This document shows, piece after piece, positions 18,588 through 28,533 of a stretch of 64,000 nucleotides of DNA. A program made the translations under genes and the position numbers. This DNA comes from CBDHFQ01 sp965262565 (GTDB taxonomy: Bacteria > Bacteroidota > Bacteroidia > J057). How positions within the stretch are numbered: position 1 is the stretch's first letter; the number at the start of each line of letters is the position of its first letter. Below the pieces are notes generated by a model. The model saw nothing but the letters and a program-made list of their open reading frames with translations, was not told the origin of the DNA and did not search any database. The stretch is taken from assembly GCA_965262565.1 (NCBI GenBank), contig CBDHFQ010000029.1:419674-483673 (forward strand), read 5' to 3'.

Positions 18588-19292
18588 ATGATAAGGATCG
18601 CGTCTGGCTGGCAGGCTTTAAAGGATTTATTTGTTACACATACCTGTTATGGATGTGAGCGAGAGTTGACCGTACAGGAGAACTGCGTGTGTCTTAACTG
18701 TTTAAGCCAGATGACGTTGACCTGTTTTGATCAACAACCTACAGAAAACGAATTATTTTATCGGTTGGCAGGAAAGGTTCCCTTGGAAGGTGCCACAAGT
18801 CTTTTTTATTATGATAAAGAAGGCAGGTTACAAAGATTATTGGAACAACTCAAATACCATCGAGCCCCTCAGCTAGGCATATTTTTAGGAGAATATTTTG
18901 GGTCAATGCTCCAGGAGAGCGATCTAGGGAAGGGGGTGGATGTGATCGTGCCCGTTCCGTTACATCCTGCAAAACAATGGCAAAGGGGGTATAATCAGGC
19001 AGAGATGCTAGCACAAGGGTTATCAAATAAACTAAGTATTCCAGTAGATACGAATATCTTGAAAAGAAAGCTCTACACGAACACACAGACGAAAAAATCA
19101 AGGCAAGCACGTTGGGAAAATGTGAAAAACGCATTCGTTGTCCGTCCTCATTCTTATGGTACGCTGCTGTTAGTGGATGATGTGGTCACTACAGGAGCTA
19201 CGCTGGAAGCTTGTATTCAGCAATTCATCGAAGTAGGGAATGAAACGCCATCTATCAGGCTCGCTTGTCTGGCAATGGCGAGAAGGAGTTAA
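18588..19292 (+). CDS. ComF family phosphoribosyltransferase-like protein
   Basis: A 234-residue protein with the ComF plan: an N-terminal zinc ribbon (Cys20, Cys23, Cys35, Cys38) followed by a phosphoribosyltransferase domain. PVPLHPAKQWQRGYNQ (~122-137) is the typical ComF segment and LLLVDDVVTTGATLEAC (~193-209) is the PRPP-binding loop. ComF proteins act in DNA uptake in transformable bacteria, with a role in single-strand processing still being worked out. No other competence genes are in the window. It precedes rpsO, which has its own promoter. Confidence 0.9.
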   Translation: MIRIASGWQALKDLFVTHTCYGCERELTVQENCVCLNCLSQMTLTCFDQQPTENELFYRLAGKVPLEGATSLFYYDKEGRLQRLLEQLKYHRAPQLGIFLGEYFGSMLQESDLGKGVDVIVPVPLHPAKQWQRGYNQAEMLAQGLSNKLSIPVDTNILKRKLYTNTQTKKSRQARWENVKNAFVVRPHSYGTLLLVDDVVTTGATLEACIQQFIEVGNETPSIRLACLAMARRS

Positions 19293-19351
19293 TACCGATC
19301 TGGAGAAATACGAGTTATTAACATAAATTATATAGGATTGAAAACCAATTG

Positions 19352-19383
19352 TTTTGTTTATGGAGTTAGAATAGCTATATTTG
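19352..19383 (+). promoter_or_regulatory. Bacteroidota-type promoter for rpsO
   Basis: TTTTG (19352-19356) and TATATTTG (19376-19383) are separated by 19 bases and match the -33/-7 consensus of Bacteroidota housekeeping sigma factors (TTTG, TAnnTTTG). Transcription should begin near 19390, giving a leader of about 30 bases before the S15 ATG. This is the best promoter match seen in the window. Confidence 0.6.
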
Positions 19384-19418
19384 CAGGCTAAAACAGAGAT
19401 ATAAAATTATAGCATTAG

Positions 19419-19694
19419 ATGTATTTATATAAAGAGCTGAAAAAAGAAGTTTTCAAAACGCATGGGCATCAAAAATCAGAGATGGATACAGGTTCTCCTG
19501 AGTCTCAAATTGCCTTATTTACCTACAGAATTAATCATTTGACTGAGCATTTAAAGCAGAATAAGAAAGATAAGTCTACTCAGATGGGATTGCTTAGGTT
19601 AGTAGGTAAGCGGAGAAAGATGCTCGATTATTTGAAGAAAAAGGATATTGAGAGATACCGAGCTATTATCAAAGAGTTAGGTATACGTAAATAG
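19419..19694 (+). CDS. rpsO: 30S ribosomal protein S15
   Basis: A 91-residue primary 16S rRNA-binding protein of the small subunit. Diagnostic segments are GSPESQIALFTYRINHLTEHLK, here marked by GSPESQIALFT (~25-35), HLTEHLK, and the C-terminal LVGKRRKMLDYLKKKD. Length is normal. It lies 79 bases before pnp, the classic rpsO-pnp arrangement, in which RNase processing between the genes often controls pnp expression. A clear Bacteroidota promoter precedes it. Confidence 0.97.
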   Translation: MYLYKELKKEVFKTHGHQKSEMDTGSPESQIALFTYRINHLTEHLKQNKKDKSTQMGLLRLVGKRRKMLDYLKKKDIERYRAIIKELGIRK

Positions 19695-19773
19695 ATCCTC
19701 TTTAGCCTAACGATGTAACAACTTAGCACTCCAGCTATCGAATATTAAGCTATAGCTCATTTCAAAAACAATA

Positions 19774-21894
19774 ATGAAGGTTGTAAAAAAGACTACCAGC
19801 CTACCTGATGGCAGGGAAATTTCCTTGGAAACAGGTTTAATTGCGAAGCAAGCAGATGGTTCTGTTATCTTGCGAACAGGTGAAACCGTAATTTTAGCTA
19901 CTGCCGTTTCTAGAAAAGATATTAATTTAGAAACTGACTTCTTACCGCTTTCTGTAGATTATATGGAAAAATTTGCAGCGGCGGGTAGATTTCCCGGAGG
20001 CTTTTTCAAGCGGGAAGGAAAATTGGGAGAACACGAAATTCTCGTTTCTCGTCTCATAGATCGTGCGATTCGCCCCCTTTTCCCTGATGACTATCACGCT
20101 GATACCCAACTTATCGTTCAGGTGATATCTACAGATTCTGAGGAGCAGCCTGATGCATTAGCCTGTTTAGTCGCATCTGCGGCACTTTATGTTTCAGATA
20201 TTCCTTTTCCCGATCCTGTATCAGAAGTCAGAGTAGCTCGTAAGGATGGAGCGTTCATGATCAATCCCACCTGGAAGGAATTAAATGATTGTGATCTTGA
20301 TCTGATTGTTGCCGGAACTGACGACTCGATTAATATGGTAGAAGGAGAAATGCGAGAAGTCAGTGAAGAAGTGATGCTGGAAGCATTGAAATTTGCTCAT
20401 GAACATATTAGGATTCTCAATGCTTTACAGGTATCTCTGAGAGAAGAAGCTGGTAAGGAGAAGCGAGAATATGATAAATTGGAGTTGAATGAGGAAATGT
20501 ACAATGAAATTGACCAGCTGGTAAGTGAAGATATTTCAAAAGTTACTCACGGATCCTTTAGCAAGGAAGAGCGCTCAGAAAAAATTAAGGAAGTTAAAGA
20601 CAAAGCTTTTGAGAAAATAGAGGAAAAATATGGGGAAGAGGATGATTATTTTTCTACTAGATTTGCAGAATATTTCAAAAAAATCCAGAAGAAGATTGTA
20701 AGGAATGCCGTGATAGACGAACATCTTCGACTGGATGGTAGGAAATTAGATGAAGTTCGCCCCATTAGTTGTCACGTGAACTTTTTACCTCGTACTCATG
20801 GGTCGGCTGTTTTTACCAGAGGAGAAACTCAGGCCTTATGTTCTGTGACCCTTGGGACAAAATTTGATGAACAAACCATCGATACAGCGACATTTCAGGG
20901 AACTAAGCGGTTTATGCTTCAATATAATTTCCCAGGTTTTTCCACAGGGGAAGTTAGACCGAACAGGGGGCCAGGAAGAAGAGAGATTGGACACGGTAAT
21001 CTAGCTGAGAGGGCCATAAAGCCCATGGTTCCCGATGATCTTCCTTACACCTTAAGAGTAGTCTCCAATATTACTGAATCTAACGGTTCCAGTTCTATGG
21101 CCTCTGTTTGTGGAGGAACTTTAGCCTTAATGGATGCCGGGATCAAATTAACCCGACCCATCTCTGGCATTGCCATGGGATTGATTACCAGAGAAGATGG
21201 AAGTTTTGCTATTCTTTCTGATATTCTGGGAGATGAAGATTTTTTAGGAGATATGGACTTTAAGGTAGCTGGTACTGAGAATGGATTGACGGCATGTCAG
21301 ATGGATATTAAAATCAGAGGACTTTCTTACGAAATCATTGAGAAGGCACTGGCTCAATCTCAAAAAGGAAGATTACATATATTAGCTGAAATGCTGAAAG
21401 AACTTCCTGAGCCGAGAAATAATCTTTCCAGATATGCTCCAAGGTTCTTCACAATGGAGATTCCTCACGAATTTTTTGGGAATGTAATCGGTCCTGGAGG
21501 TAAGGTAATTCAGGAAATCCAAAAAATCACCGGCACTACCATTACGCTGGAGGAAGGGGAAGGGAAAATGGGGGTAGGTACGATTACTGCCGATAATGCG
21601 GCTGGTATAGAAGAAGCCGTTAAACAGATTCGAGGACTGATTCAGGTTCCCACAGAAGGAGAAATTTATGTGGCAAAAGTCAAAAGTATTATGCCTTATG
21701 GCGCTTTTCTTGAATTCCTGCCTGGTAAAGAAGGATTACTTCATATTTCGGAAATCGCTCATAAACGATTGAATAATGTTGAAGAAGTCTTGAAAGTGGG
21801 AGAGGAGATAGAAATTAAGCTTATCGGTATAGACAAAAAATCTGGTAAATTCCGATTAAGCAGAAAAGTGCTCATGGAAAAGGATGAAGCTTAA
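19774..21894 (+). CDS. pnp: Polyribonucleotide nucleotidyltransferase (PNPase)
   Basis: A 706-residue phosphorolytic 3'-5' exoribonuclease that forms a trimer and acts in mRNA decay. Order of domains: RNase PH 1 (~10-140, with AAGRFPGGFFKREGK), the all-alpha linker (~235-310), catalytic RNase PH 2 (~315-540, with FPGFSTGEVRPNRGPGRREIGHG and DILGDEDFLGDMDFKVAG segments; key residues Asp of GDEDFLGDMD), a KH domain with the GPGGKVIQ loop (~570) and a C-terminal S1 domain (~630-700). Complete and typical. A strong hairpin terminator follows it. Confidence 0.97.
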   Translation: MKVVKKTTSLPDGREISLETGLIAKQADGSVILRTGETVILATAVSRKDINLETDFLPLSVDYMEKFAAAGRFPGGFFKREGKLGEHEILVSRLIDRAIRPLFPDDYHADTQLIVQVISTDSEEQPDALACLVASAALYVSDIPFPDPVSEVRVARKDGAFMINPTWKELNDCDLDLIVAGTDDSINMVEGEMREVSEEVMLEALKFAHEHIRILNALQVSLREEAGKEKREYDKLELNEEMYNEIDQLVSEDISKVTHGSFSKEERSEKIKEVKDKAFEKIEEKYGEEDDYFSTRFAEYFKKIQKKIVRNAVIDEHLRLDGRKLDEVRPISCHVNFLPRTHGSAVFTRGETQALCSVTLGTKFDEQTIDTATFQGTKRFMLQYNFPGFSTGEVRPNRGPGRREIGHGNLAERAIKPMVPDDLPYTLRVVSNITESNGSSSMASVCGGTLALMDAGIKLTRPISGIAMGLITREDGSFAILSDILGDEDFLGDMDFKVAGTENGLTACQMDIKIRGLSYEIIEKALAQSQKGRLHILAEMLKELPEPRNNLSRYAPRFFTMEIPHEFFGNVIGPGGKVIQEIQKITGTTITLEEGEGKMGVGTITADNAAGIEEAVKQIRGLIQVPTEGEIYVAKVKSIMPYGAFLEFLPGKEGLLHISEIAHKRLNNVEEVLKVGEEIEIKLIGIDKKSGKFRLSRKVLMEKDEA

Positions 21895-21922
21895 GAATTA
21901 TTTGTATAAAATGATTATTTTT

Positions 21923-21952
21923 AAAAGGGTAGATTTATTCTATCCTTTTTTT
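21923..21952 (+). terminator. Rho-independent terminator after pnp
   Basis: AAAAGGGTAGA (21923-21933) pairs with TCTATCCTTTT (21939-21949) across loop tttat with one G-U pair, and the right arm runs into a long T tract. It is 29 bases past the pnp stop. Confidence 0.8.
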
Positions 21953-21999
21953 ATTTAAAAAAATTCCATGACAAGCAATGTTTAAATTTCGCCTTATTT

Positions 22000-22014
22000 A
22001 GATTAAGCTAATCT
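22000..22014. promoter_or_regulatory. Short palindrome upstream of the epimerase gene
   Basis: AGATTA-agc-TAATCT is a perfect 6-bp inverted repeat 50 bases before the epimerase ATG. It could be an operator or chance. Confidence 0.2.
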
Positions 22015-22063
22015 CAAATTTTTTCCAGATTTTTAAGTTCATTAACATAAAAAAAATAATCCA

Positions 22064-23065
22064 ATGAATATTCTTGTCACCGGAGGAGCAGGTTTTATAG
22101 GTTCCAATCTTGTCGATTTTTTACTCAAGCGAGATCATACTATTAAAATAATTGATAATCTGTCTACTGGCAGCGAAGAAAATATTACCCAGCATCTGGG
22201 ACATCCTCAGTTTGAGTTTATTAAAGACACTGTCACTAATGAAGAGGTGATGGATGAGCTAGTGGACTGGTGTGATCATTGTTACCATTTAGCAGCACCT
22301 GTAGGTGTCAAGTTAATTATGGATTTTCCCATCAGAACGATATTAGATAATGTTAGAGGAATAGATGTGGTATTGAAATTAGTCGAGAAGTATAGGAAGA
22401 GAGTTCTCATTGCTTCCACCTCAGAAATTTATGGTAAAAGTCTGGACTTGTTAGATCCCTCTCATGAAAGAAAATTAAAAGAAACTGATTATAGAATAGA
22501 GGGAAGTACAAGGAACCATCGTTGGGCATATGCAAATACAAAGTCATTAGATGAGTTTCTGGGATTTGCCTATCACAAGGAATACGGAACGGAAGTAGTA
22601 ATAGTTAGGTTTTTCAATACGGTAGGACCAAGGCAACTATCAAATTTTGGTATGGTCATTCCCACTTTTGTTAAGCAGGCTTTAGCAGGGCAGGATGTGA
22701 GGGTTTTTGGGACAGGGGAACAAATGAGAAGTTTTCTTCATGTTAATGATGCTATTCGGGCTATTACAGGGCTGATGTTTAGTGGCAAGGGAGTAGGAGA
22801 AGAATTTAATGTAGGAAACCCTTTTGAAATTACCGTAAATGATCTTGCCAGGAAGATTATTGAAAAAACCGGCAGTTCTTCTAAGATTGTAAAAATACCT
22901 TACCTTGAGGCATACGGAAAAGGATTCGAAGACATGAATAGAAGAACAGCCGATATCACTAAATTGAAAAATACCCTTGACTTTGACCTGGCATATCAGT
23001 TAGATGACATACTTGATGATGTCATAGAATTCCACAAAGAAAAATTGAGTGTAGCCAATCCATGA
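22064..23065 (+). CDS. NAD-dependent epimerase/dehydratase (extended SDR, UDP-sugar type)
   Basis: A 333-residue extended short-chain dehydrogenase. GGAGFIG (7-13) is the NAD-binding glycine motif, STSEIYG carries the catalytic Ser/Thr region, and Tyr156 and Lys160 in YANTK form the YxxxK dyad. The segments VRFFNTVGPRQ and GEQMRSFLHVNDAI resemble UDP-glucuronate decarboxylases and UDP-glucose epimerases. It should act on a nucleotide sugar for surface polysaccharide. No glycosyltransferase genes are adjacent, so the exact substrate is open. It is convergent with the subtilase gene. Confidence 0.88.
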   Translation: MNILVTGGAGFIGSNLVDFLLKRDHTIKIIDNLSTGSEENITQHLGHPQFEFIKDTVTNEEVMDELVDWCDHCYHLAAPVGVKLIMDFPIRTILDNVRGIDVVLKLVEKYRKRVLIASTSEIYGKSLDLLDPSHERKLKETDYRIEGSTRNHRWAYANTKSLDEFLGFAYHKEYGTEVVIVRFFNTVGPRQLSNFGMVIPTFVKQALAGQDVRVFGTGEQMRSFLHVNDAIRAITGLMFSGKGVGEEFNVGNPFEITVNDLARKIIEKTGSSSKIVKIPYLEAYGKGFEDMNRRTADITKLKNTLDFDLAYQLDDILDDVIEFHKEKLSVANP

Positions 23066-23090
23066 TTTGACCGGAAATTAGGTTCATTTC

Positions 23091-26000
23091 CTATTTTATA
23101 TGAATCTTCCTGGTAAGATTTCGATCATCAAACTTTACATTCAGTATATAAAATCCTTCAGGTAAACCGGAAACATCTAATCTATGTTTGGTTGCCTGGG
23201 AAGGATTTGTTGTTTCTTGATCGTAGATGGTTCTCCCGGTTAAATCCATTATAGAAATTTGATGTATCCTTTGTGCATCAGGATTATCTATGAATATAGT
23301 GTTATTAGTCGGATTGGGATATATGTTAATCTGATCCGGAACAATATGCCCAGTTGTAGAACTGAGAATATCAATGTTTACAGAATCTTCGAAAGTAAAT
23401 TCGCACATTGAATTTGAGACAGTTAATTTGACCAAATAATTTCCTGCCTGTTGATAGGTATGTGAAGCTTTTTTATCTGTTGAAACGCCCCCATCTCCAA
23501 ATTCCCATAACCAGGCTGTGGAATTGTTGTTGTTATCCGAGAATAATATTTCTTCCCCAGCTTGAGCAATCGAAAGAGATTTTTCAAAGGGATTCACTGG
23601 ACCTTTCCCTAGAATGCGACACCTATATTTCTGGTAGGCTGTATGCCTGATATCTAGCAGAGTTTCTACTGAGTCTTCGATAATCAAAGCAAAAGCGATC
23701 GTATCTGTTTCTCCCGGAGCTAGGTATGTAGAAGGAGTGGATACGAAGTGAATAATATCTGCTCCATCGTCAGATAAATGGCTATTTATATCTCCTGGAG
23801 TAGGTACTCCTATTCGGCTTGTATTTGAATCAGTAGGACTGGAAATGGCATCATAAATATCGGCATCTTTGAAAGAGAAAGATCTGGTATCAGTAGCAAA
23901 GATATGGGCGGCTTCATCCGCTAATAAGCTAATTCCATAATAGGGATATTCTCCATCTTTGGAGAAGGCAAAAGCGATATTTTTTTCCAGATTGACATCA
24001 CTGGAATTTTGCTGAATATCTGAAGGAATGTCCCAGTCTGCAAATAAACCTACATGTAGATTTTGTAAGGGTAAATTATTGTTGTTTGTAATATGAAATT
24101 GAAAAATGATATAATCTTCATCTGGTGCTGAACTATAGGCATAGGTCTTCTGTGTAATCTGTATGCCAATCGGAGCATCAGCTAAACTATCTGAAAAAGA
24201 GGTTGTCGCTTCAAAGTCTGCCAATCCATTAAACTTATCAACTGAAGCACTGGCTACAGGAACAAATTCTTTGTCAATAGCGGAACCAACGTTACTTGAC
24301 ACTTGGCTAGGAGAAGTCGCAATAACCAAACCTCCTGAAGAAAGTGTGTTCGCAAAATTCAAATAGGTGACTCCTAAGCCTGATTGGGGAAGATAAAAAT
24401 CGTTAAAGCCTATATTGCCCGAAGACGTAATGGTAGTATTTATATTGTTTACCGCAATATTGAGATATCCAGGATTTACTTGAAGTTGAACATATTCGTA
24501 ATCTATGTAACCGCTTTCTTCATCTGTGTAAGTCAATCGGATAGGCAGTAAATAATCAATAGGTACATCGTCCAAGAGTTCGACACTAAATGAAAGGGAC
24601 AAATCTGATAGAGATACAATTTCCATGGTACCAATAGATCCTAATTCCAATGGACCATTAATAACATTTGCATAAGGGGCGTCATCTGGAATAGAAGCAG
24701 AAATACGCAAGTTCTTTGCGGGAGCCAGGAAATTTCTAAATGTGAAATCCAACGAAAAGGTATCTCCAGGAAAGACGATATTTTGAGGAGAGCGATCTAC
24801 CGATACATTTAATACTTCTTTTCGGATGGCAGGGATTGGGGCGGCTTTAAGAGCGTTTTCGAGATTAATTCTCCCGAACCCCATTTTTTCATGATATATC
24901 TCCTCATTATTTGATTCTGTAGGATCGGCAGTTATTCGCATCCGCTGAACGGCCTGAATGGGAGTCATGTCTTTAAAATATCCACGCACAATAGCTAATG
25001 CTCCGGCTGCTAGAGGAGAAGCAAAAGAAGTACCCGTGTTGGGATTATAACCGACGTGATTCACCGGTCCCAGAATACTTGTACCAGGTGCTGATAAGTC
25101 TACAGAATAGTTGTAAGTGGAACTCGCAGCAAGAACATCTCCTCTCTGAACATTAGCTACTGATAATACATGGTTAAATGCTGCCGGATAATAAGGTTCA
25201 TCTAGGGATGAATTACCACAGGCAGCCACTATGGCTACACCTCTGTTAAAAGCGAAATCAATGACATCTTTGCCAAAGTTACTGAAATTTGTACTGCCCC
25301 AGGAACAATTAACAATGTCAGCTCCTTGTTCTATAGCATATATTATTCCCTGATATCCATGAGTTATGGCAGTGGGACTCGTATCAATACTAGCTTTGAT
25401 GGGTAGATATTTACAATTAAATCCTATTCCAGCTACTCCTATCCCATTATCTGTACCAGCGGCTATCACTCCTGCCACATTCGCTCCGTGGTTTTGTCCA
25501 ATGCTTTCCAATTCATCCTTGTAACTTGCATCATTGTCCCCAACACCGTTAAATATATCTCCCCCTAAATCCCATCCTCGGTAGTTATCTACATATCCGT
25601 CATTATCATTATCTATCCCATCTACAGGATCGTCATAGTTTATATATATGTTTTGTATCATATCTTCATGACGGAAAGAAAATCCTGCATCCACTACCGC
25701 CACAATAACACTTGTATCATTACGCTGCAGGTCCCATGCTTCCCTGGCATGTACCTGATCTAAATACCATTGCTTATCTACTCCAAATAAGGTATCAGTA
25801 AGAGGATCATTTGGCTGATAAAAAAGTTCATGTATATACCATGGCTCTACATAAGCGATTTCTTCCAGGGCCGCTAATTTTTTCACTAACTCTGTGCTGG
25901 AAAGATTACCCTCATAGCTTAACTCATAAATCATATGTAAGCCAGAAGTACGAGCTGGGTTATTCGCTCTCACTGCTTCTCCGGAATATGCTGGAAACAT

Positions 26001-26228
26001 GGATTTAAAATGATAGGAATCTAGCGGCTGTAATTCCTGCAATACATGTGGTATTTCAACAGTTCTTTCTTTACAAAGGTGCTGATAATCAGATTCAAAT
26101 TTTACAATCAGCCTGTTAGGGAGAAATGCATCTTGTGTATAACTATCCTTTACTAAATGTTGGGAAAATATGGAGGAATGATATATTATAGTCCCTAAGA
26201 CCATGAAAAGGGTAATCCTAGTAAGCAT
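23091..26228 (-). CDS. Secreted S8 subtilase with PKD domain and T9SS sorting signal
   Basis: A 1045-residue exported protease. An N-terminal signal peptide (~1-23) is followed by a propeptide-like region, then the peptidase with Asp180 (VVDAGF), His247 (NHGANVAG) and Ser401 (GTSFASP). Beta-rich modules fill ~470-870. A PKD domain (~890-945, WEFGDGG and SHTYQQAGNYLVKLTV) precedes the type A type IX sorting domain (~965-1045, IYPNPTNN, DVSGLPEGFYILNV, RKIHIK). It should be moved across the outer membrane by T9SS and cleaved there. It likely digests extracellular protein. Monocistronic on the minus strand. Confidence 0.93.
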   Translation of the reverse strand: MLTRITLFMVLGTIIYHSSIFSQHLVKDSYTQDAFLPNRLIVKFESDYQHLCKERTVEIPHVLQELQPLDSYHFKSMFPAYSGEAVRANNPARTSGLHMIYELSYEGNLSSTELVKKLAALEEIAYVEPWYIHELFYQPNDPLTDTLFGVDKQWYLDQVHAREAWDLQRNDTSVIVAVVDAGFSFRHEDMIQNIYINYDDPVDGIDNDNDGYVDNYRGWDLGGDIFNGVGDNDASYKDELESIGQNHGANVAGVIAAGTDNGIGVAGIGFNCKYLPIKASIDTSPTAITHGYQGIIYAIEQGADIVNCSWGSTNFSNFGKDVIDFAFNRGVAIVAACGNSSLDEPYYPAAFNHVLSVANVQRGDVLAASSTYNYSVDLSAPGTSILGPVNHVGYNPNTGTSFASPLAAGALAIVRGYFKDMTPIQAVQRMRITADPTESNNEEIYHEKMGFGRINLENALKAAPIPAIRKEVLNVSVDRSPQNIVFPGDTFSLDFTFRNFLAPAKNLRISASIPDDAPYANVINGPLELGSIGTMEIVSLSDLSLSFSVELLDDVPIDYLLPIRLTYTDEESGYIDYEYVQLQVNPGYLNIAVNNINTTITSSGNIGFNDFYLPQSGLGVTYLNFANTLSSGGLVIATSPSQVSSNVGSAIDKEFVPVASASVDKFNGLADFEATTSFSDSLADAPIGIQITQKTYAYSSAPDEDYIIFQFHITNNNNLPLQNLHVGLFADWDIPSDIQQNSSDVNLEKNIAFAFSKDGEYPYYGISLLADEAAHIFATDTRSFSFKDADIYDAISSPTDSNTSRIGVPTPGDINSHLSDDGADIIHFVSTPSTYLAPGETDTIAFALIIEDSVETLLDIRHTAYQKYRCRILGKGPVNPFEKSLSIAQAGEEILFSDNNNNSTAWLWEFGDGGVSTDKKASHTYQQAGNYLVKLTVSNSMCEFTFEDSVNIDILSSTTGHIVPDQINIYPNPTNNTIFIDNPDAQRIHQISIMDLTGRTIYDQETTNPSQATKHRLDVSGLPEGFYILNVKFDDRNLTRKIHIK

Positions 26229-26424
26229 AAATTAATTTAGTTGATAGATAATATATACAATGAAATGAATAAATTGGCATAATCTCCATTCGCATTGTCA
26301 CAAAATCTAACGCTTGGGTGTTATGTTTACGATAGACCGAAATGAAGAAGAAGGAATTATTCGAATTCATTTCAAGTTCTGTAAATTATCTGTAATATTG
26401 ATTCGTTAAGTTATTATTTTATAT

Positions 26425-27171
26425 ATGGACGCTAAAGAATTTCAAAAATTTGCTTCTTCAGAGAAGAGGATTAATAGTCTTACCACTCATGACTACTTGC
26501 GTGAAGTTGAAAAGCAATATATGAGAGTACCTAATGTAGTAGGGCTCACTCCCAATATTATTGAAGAAAGACAATTAAATGCGGTAGCGATGGATGTGTT
26601 TTCCCGTTTAATGATGGATAGAATCATTTTTCTGGGAATGCCTATTGATGATCAGGTAGCTAATATTGTTTCTGCCCAATTGTTATTTTTACAATCAGTA
26701 GATGGAAAAAAAGATATCAGTATTTACCTGAATTCTCCAGGAGGGAGCGTGTATGCAGGCCTAGGGATATATGATACCATGCAATTAGTATCCCCCGATG
26801 TAGCTACGATATGTACCGGATTAGCAGCTTCTATGGGAGCCGTATTGCTTTGCGCAGGAACAAAAGGAAAACGCTCTGCTTTACCGCATGCCAGAATTAT
26901 GATTCATCAGCCGATAGGAGGTGCACGTGGACAAGCTTCAGATATCGAAATCGTTCATCAGGAAATTCAGAAGATAAAAGAAGAGATTTACCAAATCCTG
27001 GAGCATCATTCAAACATGGATTTTCAAATGATAGAAGAACGTTCCGATAGGGATTATTGGCTGAGATCTGAAGAAGCTGAAGAGCTGGGACTTGTCGATG
27101 AAGTATTAGGTAAAAGACCCGGACAGGCTAAGGATAGCTCAGATAATGGGCAGGCATCCGACACAAATTAG
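26425..27171 (+). CDS. clpP: ATP-dependent Clp protease proteolytic subunit
   Basis: A 248-residue serine peptidase that forms the tetradecameric chamber. The catalytic triad is Ser136 (ASMGAV), His161 (MIHQP) and Asp210 (ERSDRD), with spacing identical to E. coli ClpP. It is longer than usual at both ends: about 40 extra N-terminal residues and a polar tail (~228-248) rich in Ser, Asp, Gly and Gln. Internal Met33 or Met56 could be alternative starts. It lies 104 bases before clpX, the usual partner order. Confidence 0.96.
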   Translation: MDAKEFQKFASSEKRINSLTTHDYLREVEKQYMRVPNVVGLTPNIIEERQLNAVAMDVFSRLMMDRIIFLGMPIDDQVANIVSAQLLFLQSVDGKKDISIYLNSPGGSVYAGLGIYDTMQLVSPDVATICTGLAASMGAVLLCAGTKGKRSALPHARIMIHQPIGGARGQASDIEIVHQEIQKIKEEIYQILEHHSNMDFQMIEERSDRDYWLRSEEAEELGLVDEVLGKRPGQAKDSSDNGQASDTN

Positions 27172-27275
27172 AGGAAATAGTACAAAAAATACATGGAACT
27201 AGGATCTTTGTATTAATATGATTTTCTTGTAATCTGGTAATGCTTATAGCTAAGTAAGATATATTCTATAAATTT

Positions 27276-28502
27276 ATGAGGAACGAAAGCTGTTCTTTCT
27301 GTGGAAGGTCTAAACGAGAAGTTCAGATTTTACTTGCTGGATATGGGGGTGCACATATTTGTGAAAATTGTGTTGCACATGCTAATACTATCATTGAAGA
27401 AGAATTTAAAGAAAAGCCTGTAACGAGAATTACCCGAGTCCCAAAACCCAGAGAAATAGTAGAGCATCTGAATCAATACGTCATTGGTCAAAACGAGGCA
27501 AAAAGAGTGTTAGCCGTAGCTGTATATAATCATTATAAGAGAATATTACATACCGAAAGGAAGGATAAAAGTGATGTGGAGATAGAAAAGAGTAATATTT
27601 TAATGGTAGGAGAGACGGGGACCGGGAAAACACTACTGGCCAGATCCATTGCAAAGATGTTGAACGTTCCTTTTTGTATTGCTGACGCTACCGTATTGAC
27701 AGAAGCGGGATATGTCGGGGAAGATGTAGAAAGTATTCTTGTAAGGCTACTTCAGGAAGCAGATTACGACGTAGAGGCAGCAGAAAGAGGTATCATCTAT
27801 GTAGATGAGATTGATAAAATTGCGAGAAAATCTGACAATCCATCTATTACAAGAGACGTAAGTGGAGAAGGAGTTCAACAAGCTTTATTGAAACTACTGG
27901 AAGGGTCTATTGCTAATGTACCACCAAAAGGAGGTAGAAAGCATCCTGAGCAAAGTTTGGTTCAAATAGATACTACTAACATTCTGTTTATTTGTGGAGG
28001 AGCCTTTGAAGGAATTGACAGAATCATTTCTCAAAGAGTAGCTGTGAATCAGATTGGATTCAAGATGGATGAAAATCAAAAAGCTACAAAGAAAGAAAAT
28101 CTTTATAAGTACCTACAGCCGACGGATCTGAGGAAATTTGGTTTAATCCCCGAAATTATCGGAAGGTTACCTCTATTGACCTTTTTAAATCCATTAGATG
28201 ATCAAACGCTCAGATCTATTCTTACTGAGCCTAAAAATTCTATTATTAGGCAATATAAGAGAATGTTTGAGTTGGAGAATAAGACCTTAAGTATACAGGA
28301 GGATGTGTATGATTTTGTCGTGCAGAAAGCAAGCAAACTCAAATTAGGTGCAAGAGGACTTCGTTCTATTATAGAAGCCATTATGCTGGATGTGATGTTT
28401 GATATGCCAGATAGCGAAAGAGATCATTTTCATATTACGCTGGATATGGCTCATGAAAAATTATCTGACGTTAATTTAATTGACTTTAGAGCCGCAAGCT
28501 GA
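27276..28502 (+). CDS. clpX: ATP-dependent Clp protease ATP-binding subunit ClpX
   Basis: A 408-residue AAA+ unfoldase. The N-terminal zinc-binding domain has Cys6, Cys9, Cys29 and Cys32. Walker A is GETGTGKTLLA (~112-122), Walker B is IIYVDEIDKIA, and the segment around GGAFEGIDRII is typical. It delivers substrates to ClpP. Length and motif order are normal. It probably shares transcription with clpP; the 104-base gap shows no clear terminator. Confidence 0.97.
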   Translation: MRNESCSFCGRSKREVQILLAGYGGAHICENCVAHANTIIEEEFKEKPVTRITRVPKPREIVEHLNQYVIGQNEAKRVLAVAVYNHYKRILHTERKDKSDVEIEKSNILMVGETGTGKTLLARSIAKMLNVPFCIADATVLTEAGYVGEDVESILVRLLQEADYDVEAAERGIIYVDEIDKIARKSDNPSITRDVSGEGVQQALLKLLEGSIANVPPKGGRKHPEQSLVQIDTTNILFICGGAFEGIDRIISQRVAVNQIGFKMDENQKATKKENLYKYLQPTDLRKFGLIPEIIGRLPLLTFLNPLDDQTLRSILTEPKNSIIRQYKRMFELENKTLSIQEDVYDFVVQKASKLKLGARGLRSIIEAIMLDVMFDMPDSERDHFHITLDMAHEKLSDVNLIDFRAAS

Positions 28503-28533
28503 TATTCATTGAGTTTATAGCTGCTTTCAACGT